NCBI RefSeq assembly: GCF_014649815.1
Contig: NZ_BMTT01000012.1
Coordinates: 173,465-237,464 of the forward strand
Direction: 5' to 3'
DNA from: Streptomyces mutabilis
Lineage (GTDB): Bacteria > Actinomycetota > Actinomycetes > Streptomycetales > Streptomycetaceae
Length of the DNA stretch: 64,000 nt
The notes under the pieces were generated by a model. That model searched no databases. It worked only from the letters and a program-made list of their open reading frames with translations, and was not told the origin of the DNA. Of this stretch, positions 10,038 through 18,389 are shown piece after piece. Numbering within the stretch: the first letter of the stretch is position 1; every line of letters begins with the position of its first letter. The translations under genes were made by a program, and so were the position numbers.

Positions 10038-10925
10038 TCAGGCGCAGCCCAGCTCGCCCAGCATGCCCTCGCGCAGCCGGGTGATGATCCGCTTGATCAG
10101 CCGGGACACGTGCATCTGTGAGCAGCCGAGCTGTTCGCCGATCTCCGCCTGGGTGGCCTCCTCGACGAACCGCATGTGGATGATCTGCCGGTCCCGCTCA
10201 CTGAGCTCGGCCATCAGCGGGGCGAGCGAGTGGAAGTCCTCGACGAGCCGCAGCCCGTCCTCCTCCACGCCGATGAAGTCGGCCAGCACCGACTCGCCGC
10301 TCTCGGGCCCGTCGCCGGTCAGTGCGGCGTCCAGCGAGGAGGAGTTGTAGCCGTTGGACGCGATCTGGCCCTCGATCACCTGGTTCTCGCTGATGTTCAT
10401 CAGCGTGGCGAGTTCGGCGACGGTGGGTTCGCGGTCCAGACGGGAGGAGAGCTCCTCGCGGGCCTTGGCGAGCTCCACGCGAAGCTCCTGAAGCCGCCGC
10501 GGCACGTGCACCGCCCACGTGGTGTCCCGGAAGAACCGCTTGATCTCGCCGACGATGTACGGCAGCGCGAACGACGTGAACTCCACCTCGCGCGACAGCT
10601 CGAACCGGTCGATGGCCTTGATCAGGCCGATCATGCCGGTCTGGACGATGTCCTCCATGTCGTCCCCGCGACCGCTGAAGCGGCCGGCGGCGAACCGCAC
10701 GAGCGACATGTTCATCTCGATCAGAGTGTTGCGCGCGTACTGGTACTCGTGCGTGCCCTCTTCGAGTTCCGTCAGGCGCTGGAAGAACTGACGCGACAGC
10801 TGTCGTGCGTCACGCGGAGCCACGGTGCGGGGGTCCACGCCACCCGGCAGTGATCCGTCATCCGTCCCGCTCCCGGTGGTCTCCTCGACGACCTGCGCTT
10901 CCGGCCGGATCACGGCGGTCTCCAT
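10038..10925 (-). CDS. sigL: RNA polymerase sigma factor, SigB/SigF family (SigL-like)
   Basis: A 295-residue group 3 sigma factor. Region 2 includes MEDIVQTGMIGLIKAIDRFE and FTSFALPYIVGEIKRFFRD, region 3 is REELSSRLDREPTVAELA, and region 4 ends in the helix-turn-helix TQAEIGEQLGCSQMHVSRLI. It directs polymerase to stress or development promoters. The start at 10925 has a GGGAGAGG ribosome-binding site five bases upstream. A GGGTAG-type -10 is visible in the leader, with no clean GTTT -35, so autoregulation is only possible. Adjacency to popR and clpP4-clpP3 matches my memory of S. coelicolor sigL; the symbol rests on that synteny. Confidence 0.93.
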   Translation of the reverse strand: METAVIRPEAQVVEETTGSGTDDGSLPGGVDPRTVAPRDARQLSRQFFQRLTELEEGTHEYQYARNTLIEMNMSLVRFAAGRFSGRGDDMEDIVQTGMIGLIKAIDRFELSREVEFTSFALPYIVGEIKRFFRDTTWAVHVPRRLQELRVELAKAREELSSRLDREPTVAELATLMNISENQVIEGQIASNGYNSSSLDAALTGDGPESGESVLADFIGVEEDGLRLVEDFHSLAPLMAELSERDRQIIHMRFVEEATQAEIGEQLGCSQMHVSRLIKRIITRLREGMLGELGCA

Positions 10926-11171
10926 TACCTCTCCCACGAAAGTCACGGTTGGGCGTCTCCCTAGGCTCTACCCGCTTCCGGGTACCCGGGTCACCGCGGC
11001 ACATGCCTCTCGCTTTCACGGGTGGCGGAAATCGGGGTGCCGCGGCGCCTTCGCGGAGTGATGTGTCAGTCCCCAGGGTAGCCCCGGGCGCCGCGACCGG
11101 CGCCCGGGGATTTCCCTCTGGGCTGAACGCCGCCCCCTTCCCCCGCCCGGCCGGGCTCCTACGCTGAGGAG

Positions 11172-11600
11172 GTGACCAGCTACGTGCCGAACGAAGCCCG
11201 CGTCGTTCCCATGCGCCCCCGGGCCCCGCGCCCCCAGGCCCGCCCCGCCGCTCCGCCGACGGCTCCGGAACAGGGGCGGCCCGCCGTCCGTGAGCCCTTG
11301 TGGCGCGATCTCGTGGGCGACATCCTGCGGCGGGAACGCCTTGCTCAGGAACGCACATTGAAGGAGGTCGCGGAGACCGCCCGGATCTCCATGCCGTACC
11401 TCTCCGAGGTGGAGCGAGGCCGCAAGGAGGCGTCCTCGGAGGTGCTGGCCGCCGCCGCGGGCGCCCTCGGGCTGGGCCTCGGCGCCCTGCTGGCGCGGGC
11501 TCAGGAGGAGCTGGTCCGGCTCGCCTCCCGGCACGCCGGTCCCGGCCGGGGGCCCGGTGCGTCCGGTGCCCGGTACGACGGGATGTGCCTGGCCGCCTGA
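11172..11600 (+). CDS. popR: PopR, XRE-type activator of the clpP3-clpP4 operon
   Basis: About 142 residues: a Pro/Arg-rich N-terminus, then a Cro/XRE helix-turn-helix (RTLKEVAETARISMPYLSEVE), then an Ala/Leu-rich tail ending in CLAA. PopR activates clpP3-clpP4 when ClpP1P2 is absent and is itself degraded by ClpP1P2 through its C-terminal Ala residues; this is published for S. lividans. The AA ending and the nearby operator fit. GTG 11172 overlaps the GAGGAGG ribosome-binding site, so the better-spaced GTG at 11184 may be the true start. It converges on clpP4. Confidence 0.85.
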   Translation: MTSYVPNEARVVPMRPRAPRPQARPAAPPTAPEQGRPAVREPLWRDLVGDILRRERLAQERTLKEVAETARISMPYLSEVERGRKEASSEVLAAAAGALGLGLGALLARAQEELVRLASRHAGPGRGPGASGARYDGMCLAA

Positions 11601-11609
11601 CCGCCGCAC

Positions 11610-11644
11610 GGGACGGCGCCCCGCGGACCGCGCGGCGCCGTCCC
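11610..11644. terminator. Bidirectional terminator hairpin between popR and clpP4
   Basis: GGGACGGCGCC (11610-11620) and GGCGCCGTCCC (11634-11644) form a perfect 11-bp stem. The 13-nt loop can itself pair partly. It lies in the 49-bp gap between convergent popR and clpP4 and can serve both. Confidence 0.7.
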
Positions 11645-11649
11645 GACGC

Positions 11650-12252
11650 TCACCCCCGCACCAGTCGTCGGCTGAGCACCTCGTCGGCCAGCCCGTACGC
11701 CACCGCCTCCTCGGCGGTGAACACCTTGTCGCGGTCCATGTCCGCGCGCAGTGTCGCCGTGTCGTGGTGCGTGTGCCGGGCCAGCACCTCCTCGACCTGC
11801 GCCCGGATCCGCACCATCTCCTTGGCCCGGAGCGCCAGGTCGGAGGCCGTGCCGCGCTGTCCGCCGGAGGCCGGCTGGCCGAGCAGGACCCGCGCGTGCT
11901 CCAGCACGAACCGACGCCCCGGATCTCCGCCGGCCAGCAGCACCGCCGCCGTGGAGGCCGCCTGCCCGACGCAGAACGTGGAGATCGGCGCCTGGACGAA
12001 CGTCATCGTGTCGTAGATGGCCATCAGCGACGTGAAGGAGCCACCGGGGGAGTTGATGTAGACGGCGATCTCGCTCTCCGGGGCCGCCGACTCCAGATGG
12101 AGGAGTTGCGCGATGACCACGTTGGCGACGCCGTCGTCGATCTCGGTGCCCAGGAAGATGATCCTCTCGTTCAGCAGCCGGCTGAAGACGTCGAAGGACC
12201 GCTCGCCCTGCGGGGTCCGCTCGACGACGTTCGGAATCGTGTAGCTCCCCAT
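11650..12252 (-). CDS. clpP4: ClpP4 protease subunit lacking the catalytic histidine
   Basis: A 200-residue ClpP-family protein, second in the clpP3-clpP4 operon, with its ATG overlapping the clpP3 stop (ATGA). The nucleophile region is intact ([12 protein letters not shown]) and an Asp lies in the expected place ([15 protein letters not shown]). The histidine motif, normally MMHQPSGG or similar, reads LLGQPASGG: the His is Gly and one residue is inserted. Such a subunit should not complete a Ser-His-Asp triad, so it is probably structural or regulatory in a mixed ClpP3P4 barrel. Neighbouring motifs are well conserved, so this is not general decay. Confidence 0.92.
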   Translation of the reverse strand: MGSYTIPNVVERTPQGERSFDVFSRLLNERIIFLGTEIDDGVANVVIAQLLHLESAAPESEIAVYINSPGGSFTSLMAIYDTMTFVQAPISTFCVGQAASTAAVLLAGGDPGRRFVLEHARVLLGQPASGGQRGTASDLALRAKEMVRIRAQVEEVLARHTHHDTATLRADMDRDKVFTAEEAVAYGLADEVLSRRLVRG

Positions 12253-12908
12253 CACCGCAGTCCCATCCTCGGTCGCGCCGCGGCCGGGCGGACGTCCGCG
12301 AGGGACTCCAGGACCCGGTCCACCATCCCGTACTCCCTGGCCTCCTCGGCCGTGAACCAGCGGTCCCGGTCGCCGTCCCGGGAGATGGTCTCCGGACTCT
12401 GGCCGGTGTGCTCCGCGGTGATCCGCTCGATGGTCCGCTTGGTGAACTCCAGGCTCTCCGCCTGGATCTCGATGTCGGCGGTGGTGCCGCCGATGCCCCC
12501 CGACGGCTGGTGCATCATGATGCGCGCGTTCGGCAGCGCGTACCGCTTGCCGGGGGTACCGACGCTCAGCAGGAACTGTCCCATGCTGGCGGCGAACCCC
12601 ATGGCGAGGGTCGACACGGCGTTGGGGATCAGCCGCATGGTGTCGTAGATGGCGAGCCCCGCGTGCACCGAGCCGCCGGGGCTGTTGACGTACAGGCTGA
12701 TGTCGGTGCGCGGGTCCTCCGCGGAGAGGATCAGCAGTTGGGCGCAGACCCGGTTCGCTGAGACCTCGTCGACCTGGGTGCCCAGCAGCACGATCCGCTG
12801 CGCGAGCAACTGCGCGGCCAGGTGGTCGTCGAACCGGGAGGGAGGGGTGTCGCCCTCCTCCGCCCGGGGCAGTGCGGCCGGCGCGCGGCCGGTGACGAGT
12901 GGAGACAT
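12252..12908 (-). CDS. clpP3: ClpP3, ATP-dependent Clp protease proteolytic subunit
   Basis: A 218-residue serine protease subunit with a complete triad: Ser in [11 protein letters not shown], His in [12 protein letters not shown], Asp in [14 protein letters not shown]. The motif [19 protein letters not shown] lines the oxyanion region. About 25 extra N-terminal residues may form a propeptide. It is the first gene of the PopR-activated operon, with ATG 12908 preceded by AAGGAA. ClpP3P4 is a backup to ClpP1P2 that is switched on when the main peptidase fails (family knowledge). Confidence 0.95.
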   Translation of the reverse strand: MSPLVTGRAPAALPRAEEGDTPPSRFDDHLAAQLLAQRIVLLGTQVDEVSANRVCAQLLILSAEDPRTDISLYVNSPGGSVHAGLAIYDTMRLIPNAVSTLAMGFAASMGQFLLSVGTPGKRYALPNARIMMHQPSGGIGGTTADIEIQAESLEFTKRTIERITAEHTGQSPETISRDGDRDRWFTAEEAREYGMVDRVLESLADVRPAAARPRMGLR

Positions 12909-13004
12909 CGGCGTTCCTTGTCGAGTCGTCGGGCGAGTCGTACGCGGCGGTTGCCGCGGCTCTTCCTCCACTCTTGGCCCGCCGCGGCGGAGAAGGGCCC
13001 TTTC

Positions 13005-13034
13005 TCTGCCCGCGGCAGATTCGCCACGGGCAGA
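13005..13034. promoter_or_regulatory. PopR operator: one exact site plus one imperfect site
   Basis: TCTGCC-CGC-GGCAGA at 13005-13019 exactly matches the TCTGCC-N3-GGCAGA motif I recall as the PopR target. Directly next to it, 13020-13034 reads TTCGCC-ACG-GGCAGA, matching the full right half and four of six left-half bases. The pair sits about 100 bp upstream of the clpP3 start (12908) and about 110 bp from the divergent gene at 13147, as expected for an activator site. The motif is from memory of the literature. Confidence 0.75.
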
Positions 13035-13146
13035 GCGTCCGGGCGGCCCGTGCCGGGCTGCCCGCGACGGGGCGCGCACGACCGATGAGTTCTCCGTGTC
13101 CCGACGGTCGACAGTGGTGACCGTGTTCCGCGCCCGGGAGGTACTC

Positions 13147-13629
13147 ATGAACACCGAAGGATTCACCACGTGTCTCTGGTTCGACGGTCAGGCGGAGGAG
13201 GCCGCCCACTTCTACGTCTCCCTCTTCAAGAACTCCGGCATCGGTGCCGTCACCCGCTACCCCGAAGGAGCGCACCATCCCGCCGGCACCGTGCTCACCG
13301 TCGACTTCACGGCCAACGGCCAGCGGTTCGTCGCCCTCAACGGCGGCTCGGAGTTCCGGTTCAACGAGGCGATCTCCTTCCAGATCACCTGCGACGACCA
13401 GGAGGAGGTCGACCACTACTGGACCAGGCTCACGGAGAACGGCGGCGAGGAGGGCCCCTGCGGCTGGGTCAAGGACCGGTTCGGCGTCTCCTGGCAGGTC
13501 GTCCCGGGCCGGCTCGAGGAGATGTTCCGCGATTCCGACGCCACGAAGGTCGCGCGGGCCAACCAGGCCATGATGTCGATGCGCAAGCTCGACATCGCCG
13601 CACTCGAGAAGGCTTACGCCGGGGAGTGA
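13147..13629 (+). CDS. PhnB-type VOC family protein
   Basis: A 160-residue protein of the PhnB / 3-demethylubiquinone-methyltransferase-like VOC subgroup: [20 protein letters not shown] at the N-terminus, [20 protein letters not shown] in the middle, then [16 protein letters not shown] and a C-terminal helical tail ([19 protein letters not shown]). The function of the subgroup is uncertain. ATG 13147 has a GGAGG six bases upstream. It is divergent from clpP3, and the PopR operator lies between the two genes, so PopR could affect it. Confidence 0.85.
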   Translation: MNTEGFTTCLWFDGQAEEAAHFYVSLFKNSGIGAVTRYPEGAHHPAGTVLTVDFTANGQRFVALNGGSEFRFNEAISFQITCDDQEEVDHYWTRLTENGGEEGPCGWVKDRFGVSWQVVPGRLEEMFRDSDATKVARANQAMMSMRKLDIAALEKAYAGE

Positions 13630-13765
13630 ACCCTCGCGCACCACGGCGACTGCGCTTGGTTCCGGTGATCGGCATCACGCGGACCGAGGGGGGAGACGCC
13701 GCAGTGCACGGCCGTCTCCGGAGCCCGGTCCGGGCGCCCCGCCGCGCCATGGCATGATCGGGCGC

Positions 13766-14449
13766 ATGCTTGAACGTGTTGTGGCCGCGTGCGACGGGGC
13801 TTCGAAGGGAAACCCGGGCCCGGCCGGCTGGGCCTGGGTCGTCGCCGACGCGTCGGAGACCCCGGTGCGCTGGGAGGCCGGGCCGCTGGGCCGGGCCACC
13901 AACAACATCGCCGAACTCACGGCGCTGGAGCGCCTGCTGGTTGCGACCGACCCCTGCGTGCCCCTCGAGGTCCGCATGGACTCGCAGTACGCCATGAAGG
14001 CCGTCACCACCTGGCTGCCCGGCTGGAAGCGCAACGGCTGGAAGACGGCGGCCGGCAAGCCGGTCGCCAACCAGGAACTGGTCGTGCGCATCGACGAGCT
14101 GCTCGACGGCCGCTCGGTCGACTTCCGCTACGTGCCCGCCCACCAGGTCGACGGCGACCGGCTCAACGACTTCGCCGACCGTGCCGCCAGCCAGGCGGCC
14201 GTCGTGCAGGAGCCCGCGGGCAGCGAACTCGGCTCCCCCGAGCCGCCGCCCGCACCGGACGTCCCGGCGAAGAAGGCACCGCGCCGGGGAGCGGGCACCG
14301 CCCGCAAGAGCGGCGGCTCGGCGCGCACCATCAAGGCGAAGTTTCCCGGGCGCTGCCTGTGCGGCCGTTCGTACGCGGCCGGTGAGTCCATCGCGAAGAA
14401 CGACCAGGGCTGGGGCCACCCGGAGTGCCGCACGGCCGCGGCGGGCTAG
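13766..14449 (+). CDS. RNase HI with a C-terminal Cys/His segment
   Basis: A 227-residue protein. Residues 1-145 form a type 1 RNase H domain with catalytic acids in ACDGASKGNPGPAGW (Asp), NNIAELTALERLL (Glu), EVRMDSQYAMKAV (Asp) and NDFADRAASQA (Asp). It cleaves RNA in RNA-DNA hybrids. A Pro/Ala/Lys linker follows, then a basic segment with CLCG and GWGHPEC, spaced like a small zinc-binding module. This extra domain is absent from minimal RNase HI. The start is taken at ATG 13766; ATG 13754 is in frame, and neither has a clear ribosome-binding site. Synteny fits the S. coelicolor RNase HI remembered as SCO7284. Confidence 0.85.
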   Translation: MLERVVAACDGASKGNPGPAGWAWVVADASETPVRWEAGPLGRATNNIAELTALERLLVATDPCVPLEVRMDSQYAMKAVTTWLPGWKRNGWKTAAGKPVANQELVVRIDELLDGRSVDFRYVPAHQVDGDRLNDFADRAASQAAVVQEPAGSELGSPEPPPAPDVPAKKAPRRGAGTARKSGGSARTIKAKFPGRCLCGRSYAAGESIAKNDQGWGHPECRTAAAG

Positions 14450-14468
14450 CGACAGGACCGTCGGACGG

Positions 14469-14497
14469 CCGCCCGGCGCGCGACCCGCGCCGGGCGG
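14469..14497 (+). terminator. GC-rich terminator hairpin after the RNase HI gene
   Basis: CCGCCCGGCGCG (14469-14480) and CGCGCCGGGCGG (14486-14497) form a perfect 12-bp stem with a 5-nt loop, 20 bases after the RNase HI stop. There is no U-tract, which is common for Streptomyces terminators. Confidence 0.6.
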
Positions 14498-14566
14498 GTC
14501 ACGTGACACCGGCCCACTCCTCTGTACTCTGCGTAGCGATATGCCCATTTTGAGTGCATTCCAGGG

Positions 14567-15787
14567 GTGAATGTGAAGGTCGCCTGCGTCGGCGGCGGGC
14601 CCGCCGGCCTGTACCTGTCGATCCTGCTGAAGCGGCAGGACCCGTCCCACGACATCACCGTCCACGAGCGCAGTCCCGAGGGGTCCACCTACGGCTGGGG
14701 CGTGACCTACTGGCGCGGACTGCTCGACCGGCTCCACGAGCACGACCCGCACTTCGCGCGGGCCGTCGAGGAGCACTCCGTCCGCTGGCGCGACGGCGTC
14801 GCCCACGTGGGCGACCGGGCCGTCCGGCACCGTGGCGACGAGGGCTTCGGCATCGGCCGCCACCGGCTCCTGGAGATCCTCGCGGCCCGCGCCCGATCGC
14901 TGGGCGTGCGCCTGGAGCACGAGCACGAGATCACCGCCGACCGGCTCCCCGAAGCCGACCTCGTCGTGGCGGCCGACGGAGTGGGCAGCGCCGTGCGCAC
15001 CCGGTACGCGGGGCACTTCGGCACCGAGGTCCGGGCCGGGCGCAACCACTACATCTGGCTCGGCACCACCAAGGTCTTCGACGCCTTCACCTTCGCCTTC
15101 ACCGAGACCGAGCACGGCTGGATCTGGGCGTACGGCTACGGCTACGGCCCCGAGGGCAGCACCTGCGTCGTCGAGTGCGCGCCCGAGACCTGGACCGGGC
15201 TCGGGCTGGACCGGGCCGACGAGGCCGAGGGACTGACCCTGCTGGAGAAGCTGTTCACCGACGTCCTGGACGGCCACCCGCTCACCGGCCGCCGGTCCGG
15301 TTCCGGCGCCAATGCCTCGTGGCTCACCTTCCGCACCCTCACCAACCGAACCTGGTCCCGCGACAACCTCGTCCTGCTCGGCGACGCCGCCCACACCACG
15401 CACTACTCCATCGGCGCCGGCACCACCCTCGCCCTGGAGGACGCCATGGCCCTTGCCACCGCACTCCGCGAGCCGGCCACCCTCCAGGACGCCCTCGCCC
15501 GCTACGAACGGGAACGCAGAGCGGCCCTGCTGCCGGTGCAGAGCGCGGCCCGCTACAGCGCCCGGTGGTACGAGAACCTGCCCCGCTACATCGGGCTTCC
15601 CCCGCAGGAGATGTTCGCCCTGCTCGGCCAGCGCCACTCGCCGCTGCTGCCGTATGTCCCGCCCAGGTTGTACTACCGGATCGACCGCGCGGCCGGACAG
15701 TCGCAGGCGCTGCGGCGCCTCAAGCGCACGCTGGGTTCCAGGATCGCGCGGACGGTGCAGGCACGGAACCTGAGCGCCCGCGGCTGA
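14567..15787 (+). CDS. FAD-dependent monooxygenase, PHBH/salicylyl-CoA 5-hydroxylase-like
   Basis: A 406-residue class A flavoprotein hydroxylase: the N-terminal dinucleotide motif VGGGPAGLY, the central DG motif LVVAADGVGSAVRT, and the FAD-ribose motif LLGDAAHTTHYSIGAGTTLALEDA. The early GWGVTYW stretch resembles the flavin domain of salicylyl-CoA 5-hydroxylases. It would use NAD(P)H and O2 to hydroxylate an aromatic or CoA-linked substrate, which is unknown here. GTG 14567 starts directly at the first beta strand. It is alone, flanked by a terminator and an aldo-keto reductase on the same strand. Confidence 0.8.
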   Translation: MNVKVACVGGGPAGLYLSILLKRQDPSHDITVHERSPEGSTYGWGVTYWRGLLDRLHEHDPHFARAVEEHSVRWRDGVAHVGDRAVRHRGDEGFGIGRHRLLEILAARARSLGVRLEHEHEITADRLPEADLVVAADGVGSAVRTRYAGHFGTEVRAGRNHYIWLGTTKVFDAFTFAFTETEHGWIWAYGYGYGPEGSTCVVECAPETWTGLGLDRADEAEGLTLLEKLFTDVLDGHPLTGRRSGSGANASWLTFRTLTNRTWSRDNLVLLGDAAHTTHYSIGAGTTLALEDAMALATALREPATLQDALARYERERRAALLPVQSAARYSARWYENLPRYIGLPPQEMFALLGQRHSPLLPYVPPRLYYRIDRAAGQSQALRRLKRTLGSRIARTVQARNLSARG

Positions 15788-15848
15788 ACCACCTTCCCGC
15801 ACCGTCCCGGGGCGGTGCGGAATGGCGCCGGATGACAGACTGGCGCGC

Positions 15849-16832
15849 ATGGACGAGCGCACATTCGACAGGTCGGACCAGCACGCCTCGGTGATCGGCC
15901 TCGGCACCTGGCAACTCGGCGCGGACTGGGGAGACGTCGATGACAAGGAAGCACTCACGGTGCTGGAGACGGCGGCCGAATCCGGGGTGACCTTCTTCGA
16001 CACCGCCGACGTCTACGGTGACGGACGCAGCGAGGAGACCATCGCCACGTTCCTGCGCGGCCGGCCCGACCTGCACGTGCTGGTCGCCACCAAGATGGGC
16101 CGCCGGGTCGAGCAGATCCCGCAGAACTACGTTCTCGACAACTTCCGGGAGTGGAACGACCGTTCGCGCCGCAATCTCGGCGTCGACGTCATCGACCTGG
16201 TGCAGCTCCACTGCCCGCCCACCCCCGTCTACTCCAGCGACGAGGTCTTCGACGCCCTGGACACCCTGGTCGAGGAGGAGCGCGTCGCCGCATACGGCGT
16301 CAGCGTGGAGACCTGCGAGGAGGCGCTGACCGCGATCGCCCGGCCGAACGTGGCGAGCGTGCAGATCATCCTCAACCCGTTCCGGATGAAGCCGCTGCGC
16401 GAGGTCCTTCCGGCGGCCCGCGAGGCCGGCGTCGGCATCATCGCGCGGGTGCCGCTGGCCTCCGGTCTGCTGTCCGGCAAGTACGCACGGGACACGGTCT
16501 TCGCCGCCAATGACCACCGCAACTTCAACCGGCACGGCGAGGCCTTCGACCAGGGCGAGACCTTCTCCGGCGTCGACTTCGCCACCGGCGTGGAGGCCGC
16601 GGCGGAGTTCGCCGCGCTCGCCCCCGAGGGATACACCCCGGCCCAGCTGGCGCTGCGCTGGATCATCCAGCAGCCCGGCGTGACCACCGTGATTCCCGGC
16701 GCCCGTTCACCGGAGCAGGCCCGCGCCAACTCGGACGCCGCCCGGCTGCCGGAGTTGTCCGAGGGGACCCTCACGGCCGTCCGGGACCTCTACGACCGCC
16801 GGATCAAGGATCAGGTCGAGGGCCGCTGGTAG
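15849..16832 (+). CDS. Aldo-keto reductase
   Basis: A 327-residue TIM-barrel oxidoreductase with GLGTWQLGADWG near the N-terminus, the catalytic regions FFDTADVYGDGRSE (Asp, Tyr), VATKMGRR (Lys) and VQLHCPP (His), and the cofactor region TTVIPGARSPEQARAN. It presumably reduces aldehydes or ketones with NADPH. The start at ATG 15849 (MDERTF) is preferred over 15822 because conserved sequence begins right after it. It is 61 bp downstream of the flavin hydroxylase and may be co-transcribed. Confidence 0.88.
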   Translation: MDERTFDRSDQHASVIGLGTWQLGADWGDVDDKEALTVLETAAESGVTFFDTADVYGDGRSEETIATFLRGRPDLHVLVATKMGRRVEQIPQNYVLDNFREWNDRSRRNLGVDVIDLVQLHCPPTPVYSSDEVFDALDTLVEEERVAAYGVSVETCEEALTAIARPNVASVQIILNPFRMKPLREVLPAAREAGVGIIARVPLASGLLSGKYARDTVFAANDHRNFNRHGEAFDQGETFSGVDFATGVEAAAEFAALAPEGYTPAQLALRWIIQQPGVTTVIPGARSPEQARANSDAARLPELSEGTLTAVRDLYDRRIKDQVEGRW

Positions 16833-16848
16833 CGGTCGGTCACTCGCC

Positions 16849-17193
16849 TCACGGCACCAGGAGCAACTGCCGTTCCTGCTCCTGGTCGCCGGAGGCCGCA
16901 CCCTCGTTCCGTGTGCTGAAGGCGTGGGCCAGGGTTCGACTCGCCGCCTCGACGGCCTGCGGCGTCCCCTGCACGGTGACCGTCACCGGCGCGGACAGCG
17001 GGGCGCCCGCCCGGGACTGCGTGGACGCCTCCGGAGTGTCCGGGGAGTCGAAGGTCGCGGTGCGCACCGTCGCGCGCTCGTCGGCCGGCATGGCGTCGGG
17101 CGCCCCGAAGACATCCTCCAGTGCGCGGACGACCGCCCGCGCGTCGTCCACGCCGCCGCCGCTGAGCGTCACGGTGAGCTGAGTGTCGGACAT
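16849..17193 (-). CDS. Hypothetical small protein
   Basis: A 114-residue protein with two beta-alpha-like halves (QLTVTLSGGGVDDARAVVRALE and APVTVTVQGTPQAVEAASRTLA) joined by an acidic/polar linker. The pattern loosely resembles the small effector-associated EACC1 domain, but I cannot assign it. No membrane segment is seen. It converges on the aldo-keto reductase, 16 bp apart. Confidence 0.55.
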   Translation of the reverse strand: MSDTQLTVTLSGGGVDDARAVVRALEDVFGAPDAMPADERATVRTATFDSPDTPEASTQSRAGAPLSAPVTVTVQGTPQAVEAASRTLAHAFSTRNEGAASGDQEQERQLLLVP

Positions 17194-17346
17194 CCTTCGC
17201 CATCCTCCCGGCAGCCTGCTTCGGTCCCGGCCCGTGTAACCGTCTCCCGATCACTCAAACCGTGAGCCGCCGCGCCGACAGGGCGCCTGAGGGTGGGGAA
17301 CCCGGGAAGAGGCAACAGGACGCAGGCCACGGCAACGGGAGGAAAC

Positions 17347-17844
17347 GTGACGGACGCGGCTGAGGGGTCGGTGCGGCGCCGGGGGCGCAACGAGACCGAG
17401 GAGGAGCGGGCGGACCGGATGTGGACGGAGCTGATCCAGGAGGTCCGCGTCGCGCAGATGGGCGTACAGATCCTGTTCGGCTTCCTGCTCACCGTCGTGT
17501 TCCAGCCCAAGTACGACGACCTCTCGGACGCCGACCAGACGATCTACCTGATCACGGTCGTCCTCGGTGCCGTGACGACCGGCGCACTGATCGGGCCGGT
17601 TGCCCTGCACCGTCTCGTCTCGGGGCGGCGCGTGAAGCCGCAGGCGGTGCGGTGGGCATCCCGGCTGACCGTGCTCGGTCTCGTGCTGCTGCTCGCGACG
17701 ACGGCCTGCTCGCTCCTGCTGATCCTGCGCGTCGCGACCGACGACGGTTTCGTGCCCTACCTCGTGGTCGGCGTCGTCTTCTGGTACCTGCTGTGCTGGT
17801 TCGGGATCCCGCTGTGGACCCGGTACCACCACACGTCCCGCTGA
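17347..17844 (+). CDS. DUF6328-like membrane protein
   Basis: A 165-residue protein: an acidic/basic N-terminus (GRNETEEERADRMW), a conserved helix ELIQEVRVAQMGVQILFGF, then about four membrane segments. Other conserved-looking parts are FQPKYDDLSDADQTIYLITV and the alternating hydrophobic runs after VKPQAVRWASR. The family is common in actinobacteria and of unknown function. GTG 17347 has a GGGAGG ribosome-binding site. It ends 10 bp from the convergent ssgC. Confidence 0.75.
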   Translation: MTDAAEGSVRRRGRNETEEERADRMWTELIQEVRVAQMGVQILFGFLLTVVFQPKYDDLSDADQTIYLITVVLGAVTTGALIGPVALHRLVSGRRVKPQAVRWASRLTVLGLVLLLATTACSLLLILRVATDDGFVPYLVVGVVFWYLLCWFGIPLWTRYHHTSR

Positions 17845-17854
17845 GGGCGGACGG

Positions 17855-18280
17855 TCAGCCCTCGGCCATCAGCTCCGCGAGGAAGTCGTCGACACACACT
17901 TCCTCCCGCCCCGGCCGGACCACGTCGTACGTCTCGCGGAGGAAGGCCTCGACCGCCGCCGCCCACACGAACACCACGGCGCGGTGGCGCTCGCCGTCCG
18001 GCCGGGCGTCGCCGAGCAGTTCGATGCGCAACTCGTCCCACACGCCCCGCGACTCGGGCCGCAGCCGCACGTCCCCCACGCCGACCGGACGGGTCAGCCC
18101 GTCGCCCACCATCTCCCGGTCCAGCGTCCAGCGGGCGAGCACACGGCCGTCGTGGCTGAACACCACGGTGAGCGCGAACGGGTCCGCCGCGTCGTAGCCG
18201 AGGTGGGCGAGCACCGGGCAGCGTTCGGCGTCGCCCGCCTGGAGCTGTACGACGAGCGTCTTGTGCACGGGGGAGTTCAC
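17855..18280 (-). CDS. ssgC: SsgA-like sporulation/cell-division protein (SsgC)
   Basis: A 141-residue SALP-family protein specific to sporulating actinomycetes. Family features are the beta-rich core LGYDAADPFALTVVFSHDGR, the segment VLARWTLDREMVGDGLTRPVGVGDVRL, and the C-terminal helix AAVEAFLRETYDVVRPGREE. SALPs guide septum placement and peptidoglycan processing during sporulation. GTG 18280 is preceded by GGAGG. The paralogue call (SsgC) comes from remembered synteny in S. coelicolor, not from discriminating residues. Confidence 0.87.
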   Translation of the reverse strand: MNSPVHKTLVVQLQAGDAERCPVLAHLGYDAADPFALTVVFSHDGRVLARWTLDREMVGDGLTRPVGVGDVRLRPESRGVWDELRIELLGDARPDGERHRAVVFVWAAAVEAFLRETYDVVRPGREEVCVDDFLAELMAEG

Positions 18281-18389
18281 GACAGGAGCCTCCAGGGAAA
18301 CGGACGTAGAGCCCTCTAGTACCCCGCAGGTCCGCAAGATGCTCCGTCGGACGGGTGAATCGTCGCCGGCCGGGTTCCCCGGCCGGGTG

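Noticed and set aside
13469-16003. An 844-codon minus-strand open frame across RNase HI and the flavin hydroxylase
   Set aside because: It spans two real genes and a terminator on the other strand and has no recognisable domain.
14567-16832. Part of a secondary-metabolite cluster (flavin hydroxylase plus reductase)
   Set aside because: No PKS, NRPS, terpene or tailoring gene cluster surrounds them; neighbours are unrelated.
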